From assembly GCA_037783545.1 (NCBI GenBank), contig JBBELK010001068.1, positions 62,001 to 126,000 of the forward strand: a stretch of DNA of 64,000 nucleotides, given 5' to 3'. The translations under genes were made by a program, and so were the position numbers. This document shows, one piece after another, positions 36,301 through 46,847 of the stretch. The stretch's first letter is position 1; each line of letters opens with the position of its first letter. This stretch comes from Henricia sp. BOLD:AAB3569. Its lineage: Eukaryota; Echinodermata; Asteroidea; Spinulosida; Echinasteridae. Under the pieces are notes generated by a model. It did not search any database. It was given only the letters and a program-made list of their open reading frames with translations, and was not told the DNA's origin.

Positions 36301-39300
36301 TTTATGACAAGTGCGCAATATAGAGAGTTTAGGGCATGCAAAATTTGAAGTTCGTCGGAACATTTTTCGACCTCCAAATTTGCCGACGTTTGGACCACAC
36401 TTTGACCAAATTGCCGAGCCAAACTGCGGTGCGTTAACGACAGTCCGAATGACTGAGCATGCGCACAACTCAGAAGTACCCCAAAGAGGTGTGTACAGAC
36501 AGCCACGGTTTGCGTGAGAGCAGTCAGGAAGCCTCAACCCAGTTTTTTCTAAACTTTGAAATTTCTCTGCCATTTCCCGGCGAAAGTCTGTCAATTTTTT
36601 TATGACAAGTGCGCAATATAGAGAGTTTAGGGCATGCAAAATTTGAAGTTCGTCGGAACATTTTTCGACCCCCAAATTTGCCGACGTTTGGACCACACTT
36701 TGACCAAATTGCCGAGCCAAACTGCGGTGCGTTAACGACAGTCCGAATGACTGAGCATGCGCACAACTCAGGAGTACCCCAAAGAGGTGTGTACAGACAG
36801 CCACGGTTTGCGTGAGAGCAGTCAGGAAGCCTCAACCCATTTTTTTCTAAACTTTGAAATTTCTCTGCCATTTCCCGGCGAAAGTCTGTCAATTTATTAT
36901 GACAAGTGCGCAATATAGAGAGTTTAGGGCATGCAAAATTTGAAGTTCGTCGGAACATTTTTCGACCTCCAAATTTGCCGACGTTTGGACCACACTTTGA
37001 CCAAATTGCCGAGCCAAACTGCGGTGCGTTAACGACAGTCCGAATGACTGAGCATGCGCACAACTCAGGAGTACCCCAAAGAGGTGTGTACAGACAGCCA
37101 CGGTTTGCGTGAGAGCAGTCAGGAAGCCTCAACCCAGTTTTTTCTAAACTTTGAAATTTCTCTGCCATTTCATGGCGAAAGTCTGTCAATTTTTTATGAC
37201 AAGTGCGCAATATAGAGAGTTTAGGGCATGCAAAATTTGAAGTTCGTCGGAACATTTTTCGACCTCCAAATTTGCCGACGTTTGGACCACACTTTGACCA
37301 AATTGCCGAGCCAAACTGCGGTGCGTTAACGACAGTCCGAATGACTGAGCATGCGCACAACTAAGGAGTACCCCAAAGAGGTGTGTACAGACAGCCACGG
37401 TTTGCGTGAGAGCAGTCAGGAAGCCTCAACCCAGTTTTTTCTAAACTTTGAAATTTCTCTGCCATTTCATGGCGAAAGTCTGTCAATCTTTTATGACAAG
37501 TGCGCAATATAGAGAGTTTAGGGCATGCAAAATTTGAAGTTCGTCGGAACATTTTTCGACCTCCAAATTTGCCGACGTTTGGACCACACTTTGACCAAAT
37601 TGCCGAGCCAAACTGCGGTGCGTTAACGACAGTCCGAATGACTGAGCATGCGCACAACTAAGGAGTACCCCAAAGAGGTGTGTACAGACAGCCACGGTTT
37701 GCGTGAGAGCAGTCAGGAAGCCTCAACCCAGTTTTTTCTAAACTTTGAAATTTCTCTGCCATTTCCCGGCGAAAGTCTGTCAATCTTTTATGACAAGTGC
37801 GCAATATAGAGAGTTTAGGGCATGCAAAATTTGAAGTTCGTCGGAACATTTTTCGACCTCCAAATTTGCCGACGTTTGGACCACACTTTGACCAAATTGC
37901 CGAGCCAAACTGCGGTGCGTTAACGACAGTCCGAATGACTGAGCATGCGCACAACTCAGGAGTACCCCAAAGAGGTGTGTACAGACAGCCACGGTTTGCG
38001 TGAGAGCAGTCAGGAAGCCTCAACCCAGTTTTTTCTAAACTTTGAAATTTCTCTGCCATTTCCCGGCGAAAGTCTGTCAATTTTTTATGACAAGTGCGCA
38101 ATATAGAGAGTTTAGGGCATGCAAAATTTGAAGTTCGTCGGAACATTTTTCGACCTCCAAATTTGCCGAAGTTTGGACCACACTTTGACCAAATTGCCGA
38201 GCCAAACTGCGGTGCGTTAACGACAGTCCGAATGACTGAGCATGCGCACAACTCAGGAGTACCCCAAAGAGGTGTGTACAGACAGCCACGGTTTGCGTGA
38301 GAGCAGTCAGGAAGCCTCAACCCAGTTTTTTCTAAACTTTGAAATTTCTCTGCCATTTCCCGGCGAAAGTCTGTCAATTTTTTATGACAAGTGCGCAATA
38401 TAGAGAGTTTAGGGCATGCAAAATTTGAAGTTCGTCGGAACATTTTTCGACCTCCAAATTTGCCGACGTTTGGACCACACTTTGACCAAATTGCCGAGCC
38501 AAACTGCGGTGCGTTAACGACAGTCCGAATGACTGAGCATGCGCACAACTCAGGAGTACCCCAAAGAGGTGTGTACAGACAGCCACGGTTTGCGTGAGAG
38601 CAGTCAGGAAGCCTCAACCCAGTTTTTTCTAAACTTTGAAATTTCTCTGCCATTTCATGGCGAAAGTCTGTCAATTTTTTATGACAAGTGCGCAATATAG
38701 AGAGTTTAGGGCATGCAAAATTTGAAGTTCGTCGGAACATTTTTCGACCTCCAAATTTGCCGACGTTTGGACCACACTTTGACCAAATTGCCGAGCCAAA
38801 CTGCGGTGCGTTAACGACAGTCCGAATGACTGAGCATGCGCACAACTCAGAAGTACCCCAAAGAGGTGTGTACAGACAGCCACGGTTTGCGTGAGAGCAG
38901 TCAGGAAGCCTCAACCCAGTTTTTTCTAAACTTTGAAATTTCTCTGCCATTTCCCGGCGAAAGTCTGTCAATTTTTTATGACAAGTGCGCAATATAGAGA
39001 GTTTAGGGCATGCAAAATTTGAAGTTCGTCGGAACATTTTTCGACCTCCAAATTTGCCGACGTTTGGACCACACTTTGACCAAATTGCCGAGCCAAACTG
39101 CGGTGCGTTAACGACAGTCCGAATGACTGAGCATGCGCACAACTCAGGAGTACCCCAAAGAGGTGTGTACAGACAGCCACGGTTTGCGTGAGAGCAGTCA
39201 GGAAGCCTCAACCCAGTTTTTTCTAAACTTTGAAATTTCTCTGCCATTTCCCGGCGAAAGTCTGTCAATTTTTTATGACAAGTGCGCAATATAGAGAGTT

Positions 39301-41362
39301 TAGGGCATGCAAAATTTGAAGTTCGTCGGAACATTTTTCGACCTCCAAATTTGCCGACGTTTGGACCACACTTTGACCAAATTGCCGAGCCAAACTGCGG
39401 TGCGTTAACGACAGTCCGAATGACTGAGCATGCGCACAACTCAGGAGTACCCCAAAGAGGTGTGTACAGACAGCCACGGTTTGCGTGAGAGCAGTCAGGA
39501 AGCCTCAACCCAGTTTTTTCTAAACTTTGAAATTTCTCTGCCATTTCATGGCGAAAGTCTGTCAATTTTTTATGACAAGTGCGCAATATAGAGAGTTTAG
39601 GGCATGCAAAATTTGAAGTTCGTCGGAACATTTTTCGACCTCCAAATTTGCCGACGTTTGGACCACACTTTGACCAAATTGCCGAGCCAAACTGCGGTGC
39701 GTTAACGACAGTCCGAATGACTGAGCATGCGCACAACTCAGAAGTACCCCAAAGAGGTGTGTACAGACAGCCACGGTTTGCGTGAGAGCAGTCAGGAAGC
39801 CTCAACCCAGTTTTTTCTAAACTTTGAAATTTCTCTGCCATTTCCCGGCGAAAGTCTGTCAATTTTTTATGACAAGTGCGCAATATAGAGAGTTTAGGGC
39901 ATGCAAAATTTGAAGTTCGTCGGAACATTTTTCGACCCCCAAATTTGCCGACGTTTGGACCACACTTTGACCAAATTGCCGAGCCAAACTGCGGTGCGTT
40001 AACGACAGTCCGAATGACTGAGCATGCGCACAACTCAGGAGTACCCCAAAGAGGTGTGTACAGACAGCCACGGTTTGCGTGAGAGCAGTCAGGAAGCCTC
40101 AACCCAGTTTTTTCTAAACTTTGAAATTTCTCTGCCATTTCCCGGCGAAAGTCTGTCAATTTTTTATGACAAGTGCGCAATATAGAGAGTTTAGGGCATG
40201 CAAAATTTGAAGTTCGTCGGAACATTTTTCGACCTCCAAATTTGCCGACGTTTGGACCACACTTTGACCAAATTGCCGAGCCAAACTGCGGTGCGTTAAC
40301 GACAGTCCGAATGACTGAGCATGCGCACAACTCAGGAGTACCCCAAAGAGGTGTGTACAGACAGCCACGGTTTGCGTGAGAGCAGTCAGGAAGCCTCAAC
40401 CCAGTTTTTTCTAAACTTTGAAATTTCTCTGCCATTTCATGGCGAAAGTCTGTCAATTTTGTATGACAAGTGCGCAATATAGAGAGTTTAGGGCATGCAA
40501 AATTTGAAGTTCGTCGGAACATTTTTCGACCTCCAAATTTGCCGACGTTTGGACCACACTTTGACCAAATTGCCGAGCCAAACTGCGGTGCGTTAACGAC
40601 AGTCCGAATGACTGAGCATGCGCACAACTCAGGAGTACCCCAAAGAGGTGTGTACAGACAGCCACGGTTTGCGTGAGAGCAGTCAGGAAGCCTCAACCCA
40701 GTTTTTTCTAAACTTTGAAGTTTCTCTGCCATTTCCCGGCGAAAGTCTGTCAATTTTTTATGACAAGTGCGCAATATAGAGAGTTTAGGGCATGCAAAAT
40801 TTGAAGTTCGTCGGAACATTTTTCGACCTCCAAATTTGCCGACGTTTGGACCACACTTTGACCAAATTGCCGAGCCAAACTGCGGTGCGTTAACGACAGT
40901 CCGAATGACTGAGCATGCGCACAACTCAGGAGTACCCCCAAAGAGGTGTGTACAGACAGCCACGGTTTGCGTGAGAGCAGTCAGGAAGCCTCAACCCAGT
41001 TTTTTCTAAACTTTGAAATTTCTCTGCCATTTCCCGGCGAAAGTCTGTCAATTTTTTATGACAAGTGCGCAATATAGAGAGTTTAGGGCATGCAAAATTT
41101 GAAGTTCGTCGGAAAATTTTTCGACCTCCAAATTTGCCGACGTTTGGACCACACTTTGACCAAATTGCCGAGCCAAACTGCGGTGCGTTAACGACAGTCC
41201 GAATGACTGAGCATGCGCACAACTCAGGAGTACCCCAAAGAGGTGTGTACAGACAGCCACGGTTTGCGTGAGAGCAGTCAGGAAGCCTCAACCCAGTTTT
41301 TTCTAAACTTTGAAATTTCTCTGCCATTTCCCGGCGAAAGTCTGTCAATTTTTTTATGACAA
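33338..41362. repeat. Block E: three-monomer higher-order repeat nested in a ~14-monomer repeat
   Basis: TTTCATGGCG with CTCAGAAGTA marks every third monomer: 34529, 35420 and 36311, then 38688 and 39579, with TTTCATGGCG alone at 40470. This gives an 891-bp period. On a larger scale, the ordered pair CAATCTTTTATG (33636) then GCCGAAGTTTGG (33934) recurs at 37797 and 38094, about 4160 bp (14 monomers) apart. Sub-markers CCCCAAGGAGG (35123, 36014) and ATTTATTATG (35717, 36014, 36906) are shared by only part of the block. Monomers 37203-37797 interrupt the order with variants typical of blocks B and C. Near 40933-40937 one monomer has five Cs instead of four. Confidence 0.85.
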
Positions 41363-41478
41363 GTGCGCAATATAGAGAGTTTAGGGCATGCAAAATTTGA
41401 AGTTCGTCGGAACATTTTTCGACCTCCAAATTTGCCGACGTTTGGACCACACTTTGACCAAATTGCCTTTTTCTAAAA

Positions 41479-41502
41479 TGTTTTATTCGTCCGAATAAAA
41501 CA
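41479..41502. other. Perfect 11-bp-arm palindrome near left end of insert 1
   Basis: TGTTTTATTCG, a 2-nt spacer (TC), then CGAATAAAACA. It begins 11 bases inside the left junction. Each arm gives the sequence AATAAA on one strand, so a polyadenylation-like hexamer is readable in both directions. It would form a strong hairpin in single-stranded DNA or RNA. Terminal hairpins are known from Helitron-type elements, but no canonical CTRR end follows here, so the role is unknown. Confidence 0.9.
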
Positions 41503-41551
41503 CGCTAACCAGTCCAACGTTGTTACCGATAGAACCAGTGCTTCAGCCGTT

Positions 41552-41824
41552 GTCGTTGCCAGTCCAGGTCATTTATCCACTAAGCGTTCGCCGTTATTGC
41601 CAAATTTCCTCATTCGTAGTCGTTGCCAGTCCAGGTCATTTATCCACTAAGCGTTCGCCGTTATTGCCAAATTTCCTCATTCGTAGTCGTTGCCAGTCCA
41701 GGTATTTATCCACCAATTGTTCGCCGTTATTGCCAAATTTCCTCATTCGTTGTCGTTGCCAGTCCAGGTCATTTATCCACCAAATTTCCTCATTCGTTGT
41801 CGTTGCCAATCCAGGTCATTATCC
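41552..41824. repeat. 67-bp minisatellite within insert 1 (4 units plus a partial)
   Basis: Units start at GTCGTTGCCAGTCCAGGTC: 41552-41618 (67 bp), 41619-41685 (67), 41686-41751 (66, one C missing from GGTCATTT), 41752-41798 (47, internal 20-bp loss), and a partial 41799-41824 with one substitution and one T missing. The first two units are identical and later ones are increasingly altered. Because 67 is not a multiple of three, each unit changes reading frame, which argues against coding. Confidence 0.92.
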
Positions 41825-42072
41825 GGCGAGTATTCTCCATCACAATCATCACCAATCGTGTCCGAGTATCAGGTCATATCCTTCGAGAAGCACCACAGGT
41901 ACATCCTCATAAAACCACAATCGTCACCAGTCCAGGTCTGGAAGAATCAAGACCGCAGACTCGGATCCAATCGTGTTCCAAAATTGTATCGGCGTTCCCC
42001 GTGACGTACGTACTGGTTACTCCATCATTGAGCAACGTTCCAGGACATCACGGGATTCCGCGAAAAACTCCT

Positions 42073-42105
42073 CCAAACTACCTATGTGCAAGGGTAGTCC
42101 TTTGG
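42073..42105. other. Imperfect stem-loop near right end of insert 1
   Basis: CCAAA-CTACC (42073-42082) can pair with GGTAG (42093-42097) and, after a TCC bulge, TTTGG (42101-42105). It lies 28 bases inside the right junction. Insert copies 2 and 3 carry it identically (42730-range equivalents at 43330-43362 and 58572-58604). It is a weak structure and may be incidental. Confidence 0.5.
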
Positions 42106-42133
42106 AAAGAACCCGTACGCCAACCCGACCGCC

Positions 42134-42724
42134 CCAAACTGCGGTGCGTTAACGACAGTCCGAATGACTGAGCATGCGCACAACTCAGGAGTACCCCAAA
42201 GAGGTGCGTACAGACAGCCACGGTTTGCGTGAGAGCAGTCAGGAAGCCTCAACCCAGTTTTTTCTAAACTTTGAAATTTCTCTGCCATTTCCCGGCGAAA
42301 GTCTGTCAATTTTGTATGACAAGTGCGCAATATAGAGAGTTTAGGGCATGCAAAATTTGAAGTTCGTCGGAACATTTTTCGACCTCCAAATTTGCCGACG
42401 TTTGGACCACACTTTGACCAAATTGCCGAGCCAAACTGCGGTGCGTTAACGACAGTCCGAATGACTGAGCATGCGCACAACTCAGGAGTACCCCAAAGAG
42501 GTGTGTACAGACAGCCACGGTTTGCGTGAGAGCAGTCAGGAAGCCTCAACCCAGTTTTTTCTAAACTTTGAAATTTCTCTGCCATTTCCCGGCGAAAGTC
42601 TGTCAATTTTTTATGACAAGTGCGCAATATAGAGAGTTTAGGGCATGCAAAATTTGAAGTTCGTCGGAACATTTTTCGACCTCCAAATTTGCCGACGTTT
42701 GGACCACACTTTGACCAAATTGCC
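42134..42724. repeat. Satellite between inserts 1 and 2 (591 bp, two monomers minus 3 bp)
   Basis: It starts at monomer position 109 (CCAAACTGCGG), runs through one complete monomer at 42323 and ends at position 105 of the next (ATTGCC). The length equals 2 x 297 minus the three missing GAG bases. This confirms that both inserts occupy the same point in the monomer. The first partial monomer has GAGGTGCGTAC rather than GAGGTGTGTAC, and TTTTGTATGAC precedes 42323. Confidence 0.95.
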
Positions 42725-42735
42725 TTTTTCTAAAA

Positions 42736-42759
42736 TGTTTTATTCGTCCGAATAAAACA
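42736..42759. other. Perfect 11-bp-arm palindrome near left end of insert 2
   Basis: Identical to the palindrome in copy 1, with the same 2-nt spacer and the same distance from the left junction. Confidence 0.9.
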
Positions 42760-42808
42760 CGCTAACCAGTCCAACGTTGTTACCGATAGAACCAGTGCTT
42801 CAGCCGTT

Positions 42809-43081
42809 GTCGTTGCCAGTCCAGGTCATTTATCCACTAAGCGTTCGCCGTTATTGCCAAATTTCCTCATTCGTAGTCGTTTCCAGTCCAGGTCATTTAT
42901 CCACTAAGCGTTCGCCGTTATTGCCAAATTTCCTCATTCGTAGTCGTTGCCAGTCCAGGTATTTATCCACCAATTGTTCGCCGTTATTGCCAAATTTCCT
43001 CATTCGTTGTCGTTGCCAGTCCAGGTCATTTATCCACCAAATTTCCTCATTCGTTGTCGTTGCCAATCCAGGTCATTATCC
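42809..43081. repeat. 67-bp minisatellite within insert 2
   Basis: Same unit series as copy 1 (67, 67, 66, 47 bp and a 26-bp partial), including the missing C in unit 3 that copy 3 does not share. The G to T change at 42882 lies in unit 2. Confidence 0.92.
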
Positions 43082-43390
43082 GGCGAGTATTCTCCATCAC
43101 AATCATCACCAATCGTGTCCGAGTATCAGGTCATATCCTTCGAGAAGCACCACAGGTACATCCTCATAAAACCACAATCGTCACCAGTCCAGGTCTGGAA
43201 GAATCAAGACCGCAGACTCGGATCCAATCGTGTTCCAAAATTGTATCGGCGTTCCCCGTGACGTACGTACTGGTTACTCCATCATTGAGCAACGTTCCAG
43301 GACATCACGGGATTCCGCGAAAAACTCCTCCAAACTACCTATGTGCAAGGGTAGTCCTTTGGAAAGAACCCGTACGCCAACCCGACCGCC

Positions 43391-46300
43391 CCAAACTGCG
43401 GTGCGTTAACGACAGTCCGAATGACTGAGCATGCGCACAACTCAGGAGTACCCCAAAGAGGTGCGTACAGACAGCCACGGTTTGCGTGAGAGCAGTCAGG
43501 AAGCCTCAACCCAGTTTTTTCTAAACTTTGAAATTTCTCTGCCATTTCCCGGCGAAAGTCTGTCAATTTTTTATGACAAGTGCGCAATATAGAGAGTTTA
43601 GGGCATGCAAAATTTGAAGTTCGTCGGAACATTTTTCGACCTCCAAATTTGCCGACGTTTGGACCACACTTTGACCAAATTGCCGAGCCAAACTGCGGTG
43701 CGTTAACGACAGTCCGAATGACTAAGCATGCGCACAACTCAGGAGTACCCCAAAGAGGTGCGTACAGACAGCCACGGTTTGCGTGAGAGCAGTCAGGAAG
43801 CCTCAACCCAGTTTTTTCTAAACTTTGAAATTTCTCTGCCATTTCCCGGCGAAAGTCTGTCAATTTTTTATGACAAGTGCGCAATATAGAGAGTTTAGGG
43901 CATGCAAAATTTGAAGTTCGTCGGAACATTTTTCGACCTCCAAATTTGCCGACGTTTGGACCACACTTTGACCAAATTGCCGAGCCAAACTGCGGTGCGT
44001 TAACGACAGTCCGAATGACTGAGCATGCGCACAACTCAGGAGTACCCCAAAGAGGTGCGTACAGACAGCCACGGTTTGCGTGAGAGCAGTCAGGAAGCCT
44101 CAACCCAGTTTTTTCTAAACTTTGAAATTTCTCTGCCATTTCCCGGCGAAAGTCTGTAAATTTTTTATGACAAGTGCGCAATATAGAGAGTTTAGGGCAT
44201 GCAAAATTTGAAGTTCGTCGGAACATTTTTCGACCTCCAAATTTGCCGACGTTTGGACCACACTTTGACCAAATTGCCGAGCCAAACTGCGGTGCGTTAA
44301 CGACAGTCCGAATGACTGAGCATGCGCACAACTCAGGAGTACCCCAAAGAGGTGTGTACAGACAGCCACGGTTTGCGTGAGAGCAGTCAGGAAGCCTCAA
44401 CCCAGTTTTCTTTAAACTTTGAAATTTCTCTGCCATTTCCCGGCGAAAGTCTGTCAATTTTTTATGACAAGTGCGCAATATAGAGAGTTTAGGGCATGCA
44501 AAATTTGAAGTTCGTCGGAACATTTTTCGACCTCCAAATTTGCCGACGTTTGGACCACACTTTGACCAAATTGCCGAGCCAAACTGCGGTGCGTTAACGA
44601 CAGTCCGAATGACTGAGCATGCGCACAACTCAGGAGTACCCCAAAGAGGTGTGTACAGACAGCCACGGTTTGCGTGAGAGCAGTCAGGAAGCCTCAACCC
44701 AGTTTTTTCTAAACTTTGAAATTTCTCTGCCATTTCCCGGCGAAAGTCTGTCAATTTTTTATGACAAGTGCGCAATATAGAGAGTTTAGGGCATGCAAAA
44801 TTTGAAGTTCGTCGGAACATTTTTCGACCTCCAAATTTGCCGACGTTTGGACCACACTTTGACCAAATCGCCGAGCCAAACTGCGGTGCGTTAACGACAG
44901 TCCGAATGACTGAGCATGCGCACAACTCAGGAGTACCCCAAAGAGGTGTGTACAGACAGCCACGGTTTGCGTGAGAGCAGTCAGGAAGCCTCAACCCAGT
45001 TTTTTCTAAACTTTGAAATTTCTCTGCCATTTCCCGGCGAAAGTCTGTCAATTTTTTATGACAAGTGCGCAATATAGAGAGTTTAGGGCATGCAAAATTT
45101 GAAGTTCGTCGGAACATTTTTCGACCTCCAAATTTGCCGACGTTTGGACCACACTTTGACCAAATTGCCGAGCCAAACTGCGGTGCGTTAACGACAGTCC
45201 GAATGACTGAGCATGCGCACAACTCAGGAGTACCCCAAAGAGGTGCGTACAGACAGCCACGGTTTGCGTGAGAGCAGTCAGGAAGCCTCAACCCAGTTTT
45301 TTCTAAACTTTGAAATTTCTCTGCCATTTCCCGGCGAAAGTCTGTCAATTTTTTATGACAAGTGCGCAATATAGAGAGTTTAGGGCATGCAAAATTTGAA
45401 GTTCGTCGGAACATTTTTCGACCTCCAAATTTGCCGACGTTTGGACCACACTTTGACCAAATTGCCGAGCCAAACTGCGGTGCGTTAACGACAGTCCGAA
45501 TGACTGAGCATGCGCACAACTCAGGAGTACCCCAAAGAGGTGTGTACAGACAGCCACGGTTTGCGTGAGAGCAGTCAGGAAGCCTCAACCCAGTTTTTTT
45601 TAAACTTTGAAATTTCTCTGCCATTTCCCGGCGAAAGTCTGTCAATTTTTTATGACAAGTGCGCAATATAGAGAGTTTAGGGCATGCAAAATTTGAAGTT
45701 CGTCGGAACATTTTTCGACCTCCAAATTTGCCGACGTTTGGACCACACTTTGACCAAATTGCCGAGCCAAACTGCGGTGCGTTAACGACAGTCCGAATGA
45801 CTGAGCATGCGCACAACTCAGGAGTACCCCAAAGAGGTGTGTACAGACAGCCACGGTTTGCGTGAGAGCAGTCAGGAAGCCTCAACCCAGTTTTTTCTAA
45901 ACTTTGAAATTTCTCTGCCATTTCCCGGCGAAAGTCTGTCAATTTTTTATGACAAGTGCGCAATATAGAGAGTTTAGGGCATGCAAAATTTGAAGTTCGT
46001 CGGAACATTTTTCGACCTCCAAATTTGCCGACGTTTGGACCACACTTTGACCAAATTGCCGAGCCAAACTGCGGTGCGTTAACGACAGTCCGAATGACTG
46101 AGCATGCGCACAACTCAGGAGTACCCCAAAGAGGTGTGTACAGACAGCCACGGTTTGCGTGAGAGCAGTCAGGAAGCCTCAACCCAGTTTTTTCTAAACT
46201 TTGAAATTTCTCTGCCATTTCCCGGCGAAAGTCTGTCAATTTTTTATGACAAGTGCGCAATATAGAGAGTTTAGGGCATGCAAAATTTGAAGTTCGTCGG

Positions 46301-46847
46301 AACATTTTTCGACCTCCAAATTTGCCGACGTTTGGTCCACACTTTGACCAAATTGCCGAGCCAAACTGCGGTGCGTTAACGACAGTCCGAATGACTGAGC
46401 ATGCGCACAACTCAGGAGTACCCCAAAGAGGTGTGTACAGACAGCCACGGTTTGCGTGAGAGCAGTCAGGAAGCCTCAACCCAGTTTTTTCTAAACTTTG
46501 AAATTTCTCTGCCATTTCCCGGCGAAAGTCTGTCAATTTTTTATGACAAGTGCGCAATATAGAGAGTTTAGGGCATGCAAAATTTGAAGTTCGTCGGAAC
46601 ATTTTTCGACCTCCAAATTTGCCGACGTTTGGACCACACTTTGACCAAATTGCCGAGCCAAACTGCGGTGCGTTAACGACAGTCCGAATGACTGAGCATG
46701 CGCACAACTCAGGAGTACCCCAAAGAGGTGTGTACAGACAGCCACGGTTTGCGTGAGAGCAGTCAGGAAGCCTCAACCCAGTTTTTTTCTAAACTTTGAA
46801 ATTTCTCTGCCATTTCCCGGCGAAAGTCTGTCAATTTTTTATGACAA
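43391..46847. repeat. Weakly ordered satellite monomers right of insert 2, with a 4-monomer trace
   Basis: GAGGTGCGTAC, first seen next to inserts 1 and 2, persists in monomers 43580, 43877 and 45065 and then disappears. TTTAAAC in place of TCTAAAC occurs at about 44410 and 45598, 1188 bp (4 monomers) apart, suggesting a four-monomer duplication. Monomer 44768 has AAATCGCCGAG. Other monomers are close to consensus. No gene or insert is present. Confidence 0.78.

Larger units (their letters stand above)
1..41467. repeat. 297-bp satellite array, segment 1 (about 140 monomers)
   Basis: Head-to-tail copies of one 297-bp monomer in a single orientation. The phrase GTGCGCAATATAGAG recurs every 297 or 298 bases (57, 354, 652, 950, 1247, 1544 and so on). 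The extra base usually comes from a seventh T in the tract after CAACCCAG. Copies differ from the consensus at only a few positions. The segment starts mid-monomer at base 1, so the array continues to the left. It ends abruptly at monomer position 105, where a non-satellite insert begins. No gene, RNA gene or transposon interrupts it. Function cannot be read from the sequence; tandem arrays of this type are typically heterochromatic in eukaryotes. Confidence 0.98.
41468..42133. other. Non-satellite insert, copy 1 (666 bp), possible non-autonomous mobile element
   Basis: The satellite stops at ...AAATTGCC (monomer position 105) and resumes at CCAAACTGCGG (position 109), so the 666 bp replace three bases, GAG. 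Order inside: TTTTTCTAAA edge; perfect palindrome (41479-41502); 67-bp tandem repeats (41552-41824); a unique 309-bp tail containing another copy of the CCAGTCCAGGTC motif; and an imperfect stem-loop (42073-42105). I see no terminal inverted repeats. A GCC triplet abuts both junctions, so a 3-bp target duplication is possible only if the target lacked GAG. Open frames inside shift across the 67-bp units and match no family I know. It could be a short element, or a captured genomic fragment that was later amplified with the satellite. Confidence 0.9.
42725..43390. other. Non-satellite insert, copy 2 (666 bp)
   Basis: Same boundaries relative to the monomer as copy 1 (after ATTGCC, before CCAAACTGCGG, GAG missing) and the same internal parts: palindrome 42736-42759, minisatellite 42809-43081, unique tail to 43390. 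The one difference I see from copy 1 is G to T at 42882 (GTCGTTTCC for GTCGTTGCC in unit 2). It starts 1257 bp after copy 1, so insert plus two monomers were duplicated in tandem. It has no recognisable gene. Confidence 0.9.

Noticed and set aside
42004-42013. ACGTACGTAC palindromic motif in the insert tail as a regulatory site
   Set aside because: Short self-complementary sequences are expected by chance and nothing nearby supports a promoter or operator.
41468-42133. Canonical DNA transposon, Helitron or SINE identity for the insert
   Set aside because: No terminal inverted repeats, no clear target duplication, no TC/CTRR Helitron ends at the junctions, and no tRNA-type A/B promoter boxes or poly(A) tail. 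The hairpin alone is suggestive but not sufficient.
41520-42171. Overlapping plus-strand open frames of 104-182 codons inside the inserts (also in copies 2 and 3)
   Set aside because: They start at non-ATG codons, read the same 67-bp repeat in different frames and run on into satellite. No domain is recognisable and no frame is favoured.
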